From NCBI GenBank assembly GCA_965279115.1, contig OZ257137.1, forward strand, positions 4,836,001-4,900,000: a DNA stretch of 64,000 nt, in the 5' to 3' direction. The DNA comes from JAEUOS01 sp965279115. GTDB lineage: Bacteria > Pseudomonadota > Gammaproteobacteria > Burkholderiales > JAEUOS01. Below the pieces are notes generated by a model. It was not told the origin of the DNA. It saw only the letters and a program-made list of their open reading frames with translations, and ran no database searches. How positions within the stretch are numbered: position 1 is the stretch's first letter; each line of letters starts with the position of its first letter. Positions 1 to 11,800 of the stretch are shown piece by piece. Made by a program: the position numbers and the translations under genes.

Positions 1-437
1 CGCGCATTGCCGTAGCCGTCGCTGACGTAAATGTCGCCGTCGGGCGAAAGCGCGGTATGGGTGCAGCGGTGGAACGGGTCGCCGCTCATGTAGGGCGCCG
101 GCTTGCCGGGCACGCCGATCTCCAGAAGCACCTTGCCATCGGTGGTGCACTTGCGCACGAAGTGCCCGCCGTCGTCGGTGCAGTAGAGGATGTCGTTGGC
201 GTCGATATGCAAGCCGTGAGCGCGCGGAAACGTGCCTTCCCCCCAGGAGCGCAGGAAGTTGCCGTCGCGGTCGAACACGATCATCGGGTGCGCGCCACGA
301 TTGAACACGTACACCTGGTCGCGGCTGTCGACCGCCACGGCGGCCACGTCCTTGAGCTCCCAACCCTCCGGCAGTCTGGCCCAGTCCTCAACCACCCGAT
401 AGCGATGCTCGCCGCTGCCCAGAATTGCTGTCATCAT
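1..437 (-). CDS. NHL-repeat beta-propeller protein (3' part missing)
   Basis: The reading frame starts at 437 (ATGATG, with GAGGAG just upstream) and leaves the window at base 1, so only about 145 N-terminal residues are visible. It shows repeated blade-like motifs: VAAVAVDSRDQVYVFNRG, HGLHIDANDILYCTDDG and TALSPDGDIYVSDGYGN. These are typical of NHL/SMP-30-like six-bladed propellers, including the family related to peptidyl-amidoglycolate lyase. No signal peptide is seen at this start, so a cytoplasmic location is possible. The second ATG (434) is better spaced from the ribosome-binding site. It is divergent from folE, sharing the 96-base gap. The substrate or partner cannot be told from the visible part. 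Confidence 0.75.
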   Translation of the reverse strand, partial: MMTAILGSGEHRYRVVEDWARLPEGWELKDVAAVAVDSRDQVYVFNRGAHPMIVFDRDGNFLRSWGEGTFPRAHGLHIDANDILYCTDDGGHFVRKCTTDGKVLLEIGVPGKPAPYMSGDPFHRCTHTALSPDGDIYVSDGYGNA

Positions 438-533
438 CCGTCTCCTCGGTTTGCGCCGTCGTCGCGGCCTGCTAAAGGGGAGCGTAGCATGCCCCGCAGT
501 TGGCGCAGTGCATCACTTACGCAAGGAGACCTG

Positions 534-1163
534 ATGTCCGAATGCAGCGATCACGATCATCCGCCCGCTTTGCCGGGCGGCCTGGGCATTCCGCGCAGCG
601 GCGCGTTCGACGGCCTCGCCTTCGAGAAGGCCATCGAGGACCTGCTGCGCGCCTGCGGTGTCGCGCCGGAAGGCTCGCACACCGGCATGACGCCGCGGCG
701 GGTGCGCGAGCTGTGGGAAAAGCGCCTGCTGGGTGGCTATGCGATCGACCCGGCGGCGGTGCTGGGCAAGGGATTCGCCGATCCGCGTCAGGACATGGTG
801 ACCATCCGCGGCATCGCCATTCACGGCGTGTGCCCGCACCACCTGGTGCCGTTTCGCGGCGTGGCGCATGTGGCTTACATACCGGGGGGCAGGTTGCACG
901 GCTTCGGGCGCATCGCGCGCCTGGTGGACGCCATCGGCCACCGCTTCACCTACCAGGAGTGGATGACCCGCGACATCGCCGAGGCCCTGGTGACGCATGG
1001 CGAGGCCAGGGGCGCGGCCTGTGTGATCGAAGCCGAGCAGCTGTGTCTGCTGCTTGGCGAGGACCGCCGCGGCGACGAGCGCGTGCGCACCCAGGCCTTT
1101 GCCGGCTGCTTCGAGGACAACCACGAGTTCCGCCAGGAATTCCTGCGTGCGGTGGAGGGCTGA
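534..1163 (+). CDS. folE: GTP cyclohydrolase I family protein (divergent FolE)
   Basis: The 209-residue protein starts at ATG 534 behind AAGGAG. GTP cyclohydrolase I opens the GTP ring to make 7,8-dihydroneopterin triphosphate, the first step of folate and pterin synthesis. Seen here: VCPHHLVPF, with zinc ligands Cys100 and His103 of the family pattern C-x-H-H, and a later Cys171 in EQLCLLLGE matching the third zinc ligand. The usual Glu after the first Cys is Pro, and the usual HGCM/MRGV segment is changed to CLLLGEDRRG. The fold and metal site look kept, but the active-site region is divergent, so it may be a FolE paralogue. The in-frame extension upstream of 534 reads across the divergent gene and was rejected as a start. 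creA follows after 5 bases. Confidence 0.8.
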   Translation: MSECSDHDHPPALPGGLGIPRSGAFDGLAFEKAIEDLLRACGVAPEGSHTGMTPRRVRELWEKRLLGGYAIDPAAVLGKGFADPRQDMVTIRGIAIHGVCPHHLVPFRGVAHVAYIPGGRLHGFGRIARLVDAIGHRFTYQEWMTRDIAEALVTHGEARGAACVIEAEQLCLLLGEDRRGDERVRTQAFAGCFEDNHEFRQEFLRAVEG

Positions 1164-1168
1164 CCCTG

Positions 1169-1636
1169 ATGAGACATCTGCTTTCCGCCCTCGCCTTGAC
1201 AGTGATGCCGCTCGCGGCGCAAGCCGAGGATATCGGCAGCGTCAGCACTGCCTTCCAGCTGATCGGTCCGAACCACAAGGTAGTGGTTGAGGCCTACGAC
1301 GACCCGGGTGTCGCTGGCGTCACCTGCTACGTCTCGCGGGCGCGCACCGGCGGCATCAAGGGCGGGCTGGGCCTGGCCGAAGACCGTGCCGAAGCCTCGA
1401 TCGCATGCCGCCAGGTGGGGCCGATCAGCTTCGCCGCCGCCTTGCCGCAACAGGAAGAGGTGTTCAGCGAGCGCATGTCGGTGCTGTTCAAGAAGTTGCG
1501 CATCGTGCGCATGGTCGACACCCGGCGCAATGCGCTGGTGTACCTGACTTATTCCGACCGGCTCATCGACGGCAGTCCGCAGAACAGCGTGACGGCGGTG
1601 GCGGTGGAGCGCGGGCGACCGATCCCGGTGAAGTAG
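1169..1636 (+). CDS. creA: CreA family periplasmic protein
   Basis: A 155-residue protein with a signal peptide (MRHLLSALALTVMPLAAQA, cleavage expected before EDIGS). The body carries the CreA hallmarks: a GSVSTAFQ start, DDPGVAGVTCYVSRA, TGGIKGGLGLAED, ASIACRQVGPI and LVYLTYSDRLIDGSPQNS. CreA proteins are conserved small exported proteins of proteobacteria whose biochemical role is not known. The start follows the folE stop by 5 bases, so the two genes are probably cotranscribed. The length is normal for the family. Confidence 0.9.
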   Translation: MRHLLSALALTVMPLAAQAEDIGSVSTAFQLIGPNHKVVVEAYDDPGVAGVTCYVSRARTGGIKGGLGLAEDRAEASIACRQVGPISFAAALPQQEEVFSERMSVLFKKLRIVRMVDTRRNALVYLTYSDRLIDGSPQNSVTAVAVERGRPIPVK

Positions 1637-1758
1637 TCGCGCCCGGGCGTATGGGACCGAGACGCCGAATTGGGCTGTCTTTACCTTTCTTTTCGTCCCA
1701 AGCGAATCCCCGGCCATGGTGGACACTTGCGGCCTCTACGTGGACCGGAGGGCTCGCC

Positions 1759-2064
1759 ATGGACGTGCGCGGGTTCAGTTTCGACGGCATCGCGCATATC
1801 GCGCTGTCGGGGAGTTTTGACGACAAGGCGACCCGGGCGTTTCGCCAGGCGTGCGACAGCGCCGTCACTTCCTCCTGTGATACCAAGGTCGAGGTCGACT
1901 TGAGCGAAGTTTCCTATATCGACAGCGCGGCACTTTCCATGCTGATCCTGCTGCGCGAAAAGGCCAATGCGGTGCGCAAGGCGGTGAGCTTGAGAACCCG
2001 TCCGGGTGCGGTGCGCGACGTGCTCGCCAACGCCCATTTCGAGAAGTTGTTCGCCTTCGAATAG
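1759..2064 (+). CDS. STAS-domain protein (anti-sigma antagonist-like)
   Basis: A 101-residue single STAS domain starting at ATG 1759 behind GGAGG. Residues 40-60 hold VEVDLSEVSYIDSAALSMLILL, where the Ser of YIDSAAL sits at the phosphorylation site of SpoIIAA-type antagonists. STAS proteins bind and release partners such as anti-sigma kinases or act in chemosensory-like switches. No partner kinase (HATPase_c RsbW type) or PP2C phosphatase lies beside it. The nearest regulators are the giant kinase cluster 750 bases downstream on the same strand. A link to that relay is only inference. Confidence 0.8.
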   Translation: MDVRGFSFDGIAHIALSGSFDDKATRAFRQACDSAVTSSCDTKVEVDLSEVSYIDSAALSMLILLREKANAVRKAVSLRTRPGAVRDVLANAHFEKLFAFE

Positions 2065-2156
2065 CGCAGGACGATGTCTCGCGGTGCGTGCCGGGACGGC
2101 CGTGCCGTTTCCCGGGCGCTGCCCATCGCCATCGGGCGCTTGCCCGGCGAAACCAT

Positions 2157-2648
2157 TCAACGACACTCCAGCTCCCATGCCTGGCGCCCCTTCGCATCGG
2201 CCGGCGGTACCTGTTTGCACGCTGATTCCCGAGGGGGAGGCGGGCGGACCGGTGCCTGCTGCTTCCCGGGCCACAACAGCGTGGGCAGGCGGCTCTCGAT
2301 CGGCGCGTAGAGCGCCAGGCACAGGCCGGTCAGGCAGGCAAGCGCAACACCGCCGGCGACCAGCGGCATGCCGGGCAATATGCGGCGCATGACCAGTTCG
2401 ATCAGCCAGCCGGCACCGGTCGTGCACAATGCGCCCAACAGCATGCCTCCCAGGGCCCAAAAGGCGGCAAGAATGAGCGGTGCCGCGGTGTCGGTGTTGA
2501 GCCCGGGCTGACGGAAGTAAAGGTGAAACCCGATCGCGGCGCCCATGAGCATGCCGGGCAGCGGCCACAACACCCGCGGCAGCCAGGCTGCCGCCGACGT
2601 ACCACGGCCAGCGGCGCTTGTGCTGCGTTTTGATTCACCTGCAGGCAT
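2157..2648 (-). CDS. Hypothetical membrane protein
   Basis: A 163-residue protein that I do not recognise. It shows three likely membrane spans: residues about 24-46 (VLWPLPGMLMGAAIGFHLYF), about 58-82 (APLILAAFWALGGMLLGAL and following) and about 97-115 (MPLVAGGVALACLTGLCLAL). A Pro-rich polar tail follows. ATG 2648 is preferred because AAAGGAAA lies upstream; an in-frame TTG at 2672 lacks a site. It is convergent with the STAS gene and divergent from the giant kinase gene. Confidence 0.6.
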   Translation of the reverse strand: MPAGESKRSTSAAGRGTSAAAWLPRVLWPLPGMLMGAAIGFHLYFRQPGLNTDTAAPLILAAFWALGGMLLGALCTTGAGWLIELVMRRILPGMPLVAGGVALACLTGLCLALYAPIESRLPTLLWPGKQQAPVRPPPPRESACKQVPPADAKGRQAWELECR

Positions 2649-2810
2649 AAGGCACCATTTCCTTTGCAGCAAGCCCCGATTATGGGCTTGGACGATGCGA
2701 AAATCAGCCGTTGATTCAACGCCGTGCCCTGCGGATGCTAACCTGCTGCGGCCGGACTATTCCGGCCCGTTTTCAGCCGTTGCGAGTTGCCCGTGACGAG
2801 GAAAGGTGAC

Positions 2811-5800
2811 ATGACGCGCAAGACGCCCAAAGCCCTGAAATCCGCAGTCCGCAAGTCCGTTCCGGCGCGCCGTGGCGATCCGTTCAGGCGACTGGTCGAC
2901 GCCGGCATCAAGCTGGCAACGCTGCGTACGCCCAAGGCGGTGCGGGATTTCCTGGTCAAGGAGGCGGCAAGGCTGTGTCGCGCGCAGCGGGTGTTGCTGG
3001 CGCTGGAAGAGGATGGCGCGGTGCAGGTCGCCGGCAGCAGGCTGCCGGCGGGCGAGGACGAGCAGGTTCTGCTTGCGGCCATCACTCCCTGGATGGATGA
3101 AGCCCGCCAGACAGGTGAGGCACGCCTGCGCCATGGCCCGGAGGGTGTGCTGCCGGAACACCAGCGTTCCTGCCTGGTGGTGCCGATGCTGGCGCAAAAG
3201 CGCCTGCTGGCGTTCCTGTACGCGGACATCGAAGGGGCTTTTGGCCGGTTCGGGGACGAGGATCGTGACTTGCTCGCGACGCTCGCGTCGCAGGCGGCCG
3301 TCGCGCTCGACAATGCCATCTGGAGCGAAGGCCTGCTGCATGAGGCGCGGGTCCGTACGCATGAATTGCAGGCGTCCCAGCGGAATCAGGCCAGAATCGC
3401 CGGCGAGAACGCGCGCCTGTCCAAGGAAATGCGGGAAGGCCTGGAGCGCCAGACGGCGACCACGGACATACTCAAGGTAATCGCGAGTTCACCTTCAGAC
3501 GTACAGCCGGTGTTCGAGGCGATCGTCGGGTCGGCGATGCGCCTCCTGTTCTGCGACCGCGCGATGGTGCTGCGCTGTGACTCGGAAACCTACTTTCCGG
3601 TGGCCCTGGCCAACAGCGAAGGTTTCGCGATGGACCTGCGCCACCGCTCCGTGCGCATCGACCCGGCAGCGAACTTTCCGTCCCGTGTGATCACCAGCAA
3701 GACGGCGCTGCATATTCCGGACTGGACCGCCATCGACCTTCCGTCGCATGAGGTGGGTGTCTTCAAGATGCATGGACTCAAGACCTCGCTCATGTTGCCG
3801 ATGCTGCGAGGGGATGAGTGCATCGGGGTGCTCGTGCTGTGGCGCGGGCAGGCCGGCGCGTTCGATGCCAGGGAGGTTTCGCTCGCCGAATCCTTCGTCG
3901 ACCAGGCCGTGATCGCCATTGAGAACGTGCGCCTGTTCAACGAGACGCAGGAGGCGCTGGAACGACAGACCGCCTCGGCGGAAATCCTCAAGGTGATCGC
4001 CAGTTCGCCCTCGGACGTGCAGCCAGTGTTCGACGTGATCGTCAACACGTGCGTGAGCCTGATCTCGTGCGCGCGCGCGGTCGTGCTGACCAAGGAAGGT
4101 GAAGCCTTCAGGCGGGCAGCGGTGGCCAACGTCGGGGAAGCGGAAGCACGGCCGATGGGGCATTCCGCGGAACAGCTTGTGCCGATCAATCCTGAGGAAA
4201 ACTTCCCGTCGCGGGTCTTCGCGAGCGGCCAGCTATTGCACATTCCTGACTGGAGCAAGGTCGAACTTCCGCCGCACGAAAAGATGGTTTTCGAGCGTAC
4301 CGGCTGGCCTGCATCCGCCATGCTGCCCTTGATGCGCCGGGGCGAATGCATCGGCGTTCTTATTGTTTTCCGCGCCACGGCCGGTGCTTTTTCGGATCGG
4401 GAAATCGCCCTCCTGGAGTCCTTTGGTGATCAAGCCGTGATCGCCATCGAGAACGTGCGCCTGTTCAACGAGACGCAGGAGGCTCTGGAACGTCAGCAGG
4501 CGCTGGCCGCCGTGCTGGGGGTGATCAGCAAGTCGGTGTCGGATGCCCAACCGGTGTTCGACACCATATGCGCCAGCATGGCGCAGCTGTTGCCCGGCTC
4601 GGAACTTGCCATTGGTTCGGTCGGAGAGGATGGCCGGATCTACTGGCGTGCCGGCAGCGGGCCGCGGTCCGACGCGCTGCGCAGCCTGTTTCCCCGGCCG
4701 GCCATGGTGCGTGGCCTGGTGACCGGCGCGCCGTCGTACTGGCCCGACGTGTTGCATGGCCCGGGCGTGCCGGACGCCGTGCGTGCCGGTGCCGCCGCGA
4801 TGGGCGGCAATGCCTCGATGCTCAGCGCGGCCATGGTGTCGCATGACCACGTCCTGGGCACCATCGCCGCGCTGCGCATGGACATGCGGCCGTTCACACC
4901 GCGCGAGATCGGCATGCTCAAGGTCTTTGCCGACCAGGCCGCCATCGCGGTCCAGAACGCGAAGATGTTCCGCGAAACCAACGAGGCGCTGGAGCGCCAG
5001 ACCGCCACGGCCGAGATTTTGAAGGTGATCGCCAGCTCGCCGTCGGATGTGCAGCCGGTGTTCGACGGGATTGCCGAGCGCGCCAAGGCGCTATGCGGCG
5101 CCACTGTGGCCTTGGTCACGCGCTTCGACGGCGAGTGGGCGCACCTGGTGGCCTTCCGTGGCGTGTCGCGCGAAGGCGACGAAGCGATGCGCGGCGCCTT
5201 TCCGGTGCGGCCGACGAATGCTTCCCTGAGCGGCCGCGCCATCCGCGACCGCGTCCCGGTGGAGATCGCCGATGTGAGTCTCGATCCCGACTACGACCTC
5301 AAGGGCCCGGCGGCGCAGGCCGGCTACCGCAGCAATCTGGCCGTGCCGATGTTGAAGGACGGCCGCGTCATCGGGTCGATCGTCGTGGGCCGCCCGGAGC
5401 CGGGGCAGTTCCCGGAACGGCAGGTCAAGCTGCTGCAGACCTTTGCCGACCAGGCCGTCATCGCCATCGAGAACGTGCGCCTGTTCGAGTCCGAGCAGGC
5501 GCGCTCGCGCGAGCTCGAGGAGTCGCTTAGCTACCAGACCGCGACTTCCGATGTGCTCCGCGCGATCAGCCGCACCACCTTCGACGTGCAGGCGGTCAAG
5601 AGTTCGCTGGCCTCTTCCGCGGCGCGGCTGTGCCGTGCCGACGCTGCTTCGTACTTTCGCTTCGACGGCACGGCCTTCTACTGGGATGTCGGCGTCGGTA
5701 TCAATCCCGCCTACGTGGAGATCGAGCGCAATGCGCGTATCGAACTGAATCGTGACACCTTGGTGGGTCGCGCCGGGGTCGAGCGCCGTACCGTGCACAT

Positions 5801-8800
5801 CATCGATGCGATGGCCGACCCCGAATACGCGGTCAAGGACGAGGCCGAGGTCGGCGGCGTGCGCACCATGCTGGGCGTGCCGATGCTGCGCGAGGGCAGG
5901 CTGCTGGGCGTTTTCGCCATCGCCCGTCAGCGGGTCGAGGCCTTCAGCGAGCGGCAGATCGAGCTGGTGACGATGTTCGCCGACCAGGCCGTCATCGCCA
6001 TCGAGAACGTGCGCCTGTTCAACGAGACGCAGGAAGCGCTCGAGCGGCAGACCGCGACGGCGGAAATACTGAAAGTCATCAGCGGTTCGGTCACCGATAC
6101 CCAGCCGGTATTCGACGCAATCGTGAAGAGTTGCCAGCGGCTTTACAGCGGCAAGGCGGTCGGATTGGTGATGGCCAATGGAAACTTGCTCGAGAGCGTT
6201 GCATACGCCGACGCCGACCCCGATGGCAGCACAGGACCCGTCAAGCCATGGCCGCTGGATCACGGCAGCGGTTCCGGTGCGTGCGTTCTCGACGCTGCCG
6301 TGGTGAACGTGCCGAATGCCGAGGAATCAGCGACGCGATTCCCGCGCATGCGCGACCTGGCCATCGCGCTGGGCTACCAGTCCTGCTTGTTCGTGCCGCT
6401 GTTGCGGGGCGGCGGGGCGATCGGCTGCATTGCCATCCTGCGCGCCGCGACCGGCGCGTTCGATGAAGGCGAAGTGGCGCTGGCTCAGACCTTTGCCGAT
6501 CAGGCAGTGATCGCGATCGAGAATGCACGACTGTTCAAGGAAACCAACGAGGCGCTGGAGCGCCAGACAGCGACGGCAGAAATACTCAAGGTTATCGCCG
6601 GTTCCCCTTCGGACGTGCAGCCGGTATTTGAGGCCATTGCAGCGAGTTCGAACCGCCTTCTCGGTGGTTTTTCGACGGCGGTGTTTCGCGTATTCGATGA
6701 CCTGCTACACCTGATGGCATTCACGCCTACCAACGCGGAGGCCGACGCCATGCTCAAGGCACGGTACCCTCGACCGCTTGGTGCATCGTGGTCCGCGGAC
6801 TTTCGCGACGGACGCGTCACGCAGATTCCCGATACGGAGGCAGAGCCGTCCGTGCGTGATCTGGCGCGTTCCCGTGGTTATCGCAGCATGCTGTTCTGTC
6901 CACTGCTGCACGAGGGCAAACCGATTGGCATGATCAGTGTGACCCGGCGTGAAACGGGGATTTTTGCTGACGCGCATGTCGCCCTGCTGCAGGCATTCGC
7001 CGACCAGGCCGTCATAGCGATCCATAACGTTCGACTGTTCCGCGAGACCCAGGAGGCGCTCGAGCAGCAGCGCGCTTCGGCCGAGGTCCTTAACGTCATC
7101 AGCAACTCGGTCGAGGACGCCGAGCCGGTGTTCAGGGCCATCGCTGCCGCATGCCAGCCCTTGTTCTCATCCGACCAGATCGTGGTGTCACTGATCGACG
7201 ACGACGGCATGGTGCGCCATGCCCACATGACCACCTCGGGGAGCTTTTCGAAAGAACAAACCGACATGGCCTGGGAGGCGCTCAACGAGGGCTACCCCCG
7301 TCCGCTAAAGCAGTCCTATCAGTCCTACCCGATCAGGAAGCGCCAGGTCATCCACTACCCTGATATGGCCAATGGACCAGGCGTTCCGGACACGATGCGG
7401 TCGATCACGCAAAGGGTCGGCAACTTTTCGATGCTCATCGCGCCCATGTTGCGCGAGAACCGTGGCATCGGCACCATCCATCTGGTGCGAATTCCGCCGC
7501 GCCCCTTCAGCGACAAGGAGCAGGCGCTCCTCAAGACCTTTGCCGACCAGGCGGTGATCGCGATCCAGAACACGCGGCTGTTCAACGAGACCCGCGAGGC
7601 GCTGGAGCGGCAGACCGCGACCACCGAGGTCCTGCAGGTCATCAACGCCTCGCCGGGTGACCTGAACCCGGTTTTCGATGCCATCATCGAGCGGGCCACA
7701 CGCATGTGCGGGGCCGATAGCGGTGCCCTCTGGCATGTCGATGGAGAGCTCGCCCATTACGGCGGGCACAGCAACAGCCCGCTGGGCTATATGGACGATC
7801 CGCGGATGCAAGGAGAGCATCCCTTGGCCTACCTGCTGGGCAGAAAAGCGGAACGCGGAGCCTACCTTCAAGTACCAGACATGCTGGCTACAAAGGGCTA
7901 CCAAGAGGGCTATCCCTTCTTCGTCGCCAGCGCTGAAATCGGGCGCATTCGCACCTACCTCGGCGTGCCGTTGTTCGACGGGGCCGGCGCGGTGGCCGGC
8001 GTGTTCGCCCTCGTGCGGCACGAGGTGCGTCCGTTCAGTGAGGCGCAGATCGTATTGGTGCAGTCGTTCGCGGCGCAGGCGCAGATCGCGATGAAGAATG
8101 CGCGGCTCATGCAGGAAACCCGCGAGGCGCTGGAACAACAGACGGCGACCGCCGAGATCCTCAAGGTGATCAGCGGTTCGCCAACCGATGATATGCCGGT
8201 GTTCTGTGCAATCACGGCCAGCGCCGAGCGATTGTTCGCCGGACGCACCGTGTCCCTCGGGATCGTCGTCGGAGGCAATATGGTTTTCCTCGCATCGGGC
8301 GGAATGACGTTTCCTCTCGATCACCCGCGTCGTGTCATGCAGGTCGACCACGACAGCACGGTGGGCAGGGCGGTCCTGGACTGCAAGGTGTTTGAAGTCG
8401 CGGACACCATGGCGCCGGATGCCCCGCTGTTCGCGCAACAAAACGCCGGCAAGCTCGACTTTCGCGCCCTGGCCGCCGCGCCCCTGGTGCATGAAGGCAG
8501 GGGCATCGGCGTCATCGCCGTAACCTCAGCTTCGCCGGGCGCGATGTCGGACAAGGAAAAGCAGTTGCTGCAGACCTTTGCCGACCAGGCGGTGATCGCG
8601 ATCCAGAACGCGCGGCTATTCAAGGAGACGCAAGAGGCGCTCGCGCATCAGACCGCTAGTGCCGACATCCTGCGTGTCATCAGCGGCTCGCCAACCGACG
8701 TTCAGCCGGTGTTCGATGCGATCGTCACCACCGCGGTCAAGCGCCTGGGCTGCGATATCGCTCTTGTGCAAATCGTGAACGGCGACACCTATTTGCCAAA

Positions 8801-11800
8801 GGCTATGGCGACGCCGGCCGGCCTGACGCCGGTACCGGGCACGCAGGTGATGCCGGTGGACCCGGAAGCGAACTTTCCTTCGCGGGCCATCGTTTCCAAG
8901 TCCATGCTACATGTGCGTGACTGGTCGGCGATCACGCTGCCACCCCATGAGCAGGTCCGGCACGAACAGCTTGGGCTCAACTCCGCGCTTTATTTGCCGT
9001 TGCTGCGCGGCGACGCCTGCCTCGGCCTCCTTTTGCTGGGTAGCAAGCGTTCCAACGCGTTCAACGACAAGGCGATTGCGCTGGCTGAATCGTTTCGCGA
9101 CCAGGCGGTGATCGCCATCGAGAACACCCGGCTTTTCCGCGAAACCAGCGAGGCGCTGGAGCGGCAGACTGCCACGTCTGAAGTCTTGCAGGTGATCAGC
9201 AGTTCCATGGACGATACGCAGCCGGTGTTCGACGTTATTGCCGAGCGCGCGGCGCGGCTCACCGGCGCTTCCTACGGCATGGTGTTCACCTACGACGGCG
9301 ACCTCATCCATGTGGCCAGTTCGTTCGGTGTCAATCCTGATGGGGTGGCCGCTACGCGCGCACTATTTCCGATGAAGCCGGGCAGCGGATCGATCACGGC
9401 GCGTGCCGTGCGAGACGGCGTCGTCGCAAGTTCGCACGACGTACTTGACATGCCGGACTCCGAATACCGGACCAAGCCCGTTGCGGTGAGCACAGGTTAT
9501 CGCAGCGTGCTTTCAGTGCCGATGGTGCGCGACGGACAGACAGTGGGGGCGATCTCGGTCATGCGGCCGGAGGTGGGTGGATTCGCGGTAAATGAAATCG
9601 AGCTTCTGACGACTTTCGGCAGCCAGGCGGTGATCGCGATCCAGAATGCGCGGTTGTTCAACGAGACCACCGAGGCGCTGGAGCGGCAGACCGCGACCGC
9701 CGATATTCTCAAAGTCATCGCCAGTTCCCCGTCGGACGTGCAACCGGTGTTCGACGCCATTGCCGCAAGCTCGAATCGCTTGATGAACGGTTTTGCAACT
9801 TCGGCATTTCGTATTGTGGACGGCGATCTGCATCTGGTGGCCTTCACCCCTGTAAGTGAGTTGGCGGACGAAGTTTTGAAGGCGTCATTTCCGATGCACC
9901 TTTCCGACAATCCGGTAGGCGCGCGCATCGTCGAGGGCAAGGTAGTCCAGGTGACGGATATAGAGATGGATTGGGCATCGAGGCCCGACCTGCTTTTGAT
10001 GGCTCGAAAGCGCGGCTTTCGCAGTGCGATATGGACCCCAATGATGCGCGAGGGCGTCGCGATCGGCATGATCAGCGTCACGCGCCGCGAACCCGGACCC
10101 TTCGCCGCGCATTCCGTCGCCTTGCTGCAAACCTTTGCCGACCAGGCTGCCATCGCCATCGAGAACGTGCGCCTGTTCAACGAAACGAAAGAGGCGCTGG
10201 AGCAGCAGATCGCCACCGCAGAGGTATTGCAGGTCATCAGCAATTCGGTGGCCGACAAGGCACCGGTTTTCGACAAGATCCTCGAGAAATGCCGCACCCT
10301 GTTCGATGGCCATGGAATGACCATCCAGTTGGTCGGAGAAGACGGACTGGTGCACTACGGTGCGGGTATTGGACTTGACCTCGCCCAGGTAAGGGTCTTG
10401 TATCCCATCCCGCTGGCCGGAAGCGCTCTCGAGATCGCGTTCCGCGATCGGCGTGTCGCGCACTTTCCGGATATCCTCAATGGCGTGGGCGTGCCCGTAG
10501 TGATGCGACAGATGTGGCAACAACGGGGCAAGAACGGCTCTCAGATGGTGGCGCCGATGTTCTGGGAAGGGCGCGGCATCGGCTCGATCAACGTCAACCG
10601 CGTTCCACCGCGGACATTCACCGCGAAGGAAATGAGCCTGCTAGAGACCTTCGCAAGCCAGGCCGTCATCGCAATCCAGAACGCAGGCTTGTTCAAAGAG
10701 GCGCAAGACGCCCGCGCCGCCGCCGAGGCCGCCAACGAAGCCAAGAGCGCGTTCCTGGCCACCATGAGCCACGAGATCCGCACGCCGATGAACGCCGTTA
10801 TCGGCATGAGCGGCCTGCTGCTCGATACGCCGCTCAACGATGAGCAGCGCGACTATGCCGGCACCATCCGCGATTCCGGCGATGCGTTGCTCACGATCAT
10901 CAACGACATCCTCGATTTCTCCAAGATCGAGGCCGGGCGCATGGATATCGAGATGCACCCGTTCGACCTGCGCGATTGTGTGGAGTCGGCGCTGGATCTG
11001 ATCAGCACGCGCGCCACCGAAAAGCACCTCGATACGGCCTATGTGTTCGAAGGCGAGTTGCCCAGCGCCATCAATGGCGACCTGACCCGCCTGCGACAGG
11101 TGTTGCTGAACCTACTGGCCAACGCGGTCAAGTTCACCGAGAAGGGCGAGGTGGTGCTGACCGTGAGCGCAAAGCCGCTGGCGGGCGAGAACCTGGAACT
11201 GAACTTCGCCATCCGCGACACCGGCATCGGCCTGTCTGAAGAAGGTAAGGGGCGGCTGTTCCAGTCGTTCTCGCAGGCGGATTCCTCCACCACCCGCAAG
11301 TACGGCGGCACCGGCTTGGGCCTGGCCATTTCCAAGCGCCTGGCCGAACTGATGGGCGGCACCATGTGGGTGGAAAGCGCGGGCCTGGGCCATGGCTCGA
11401 CCTTCCAGTTCACCATCCAGGTGCAGAAGGCCCACCTGCCGCCGACCCGCTCGCGCGACCTGGTGGGCGTGCAGGCGGAGCTGGCGGGAAAACGCATGCT
11501 GATCGTCGACGACAACGCCACCAATCGCCGCATCCTCGCGCTGCAGGCGGGCAAGTGGGGCATGACCGCGCGCGACACCGAATTCCCGCACCAGGCCCTG
11601 CAATGGATGGCCGAAGGCGAGCGCTTCGACGTGGGCATCCTCGACATGCACATGCCGCAGATGGATGGCCTGACCCTGGCGCGTTCCATCCACAAGGGCA
11701 ACGCCGGGCTGCCGCTGGTGCTGTTCAGCTCGCTCGGCCGGCGGGAGGCGGATGACAACGACGGCGTCTTCAAGGCCTACCTGGCCAAGCCCTTGCGCCA

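Noticed and set aside
57..533. N-terminal extension of the folE frame back to base 57
   Set aside because: It runs antisense through the NHL gene, and ATG 534 has AAGGAG at good spacing and begins the family-like sequence.
3435..10690. Repeat-containing region as a CRISPR or mobile element
   Set aside because: The period is about 515 bases, the repeats are protein-coding GAF linkers, and there are no spacers or cas genes.
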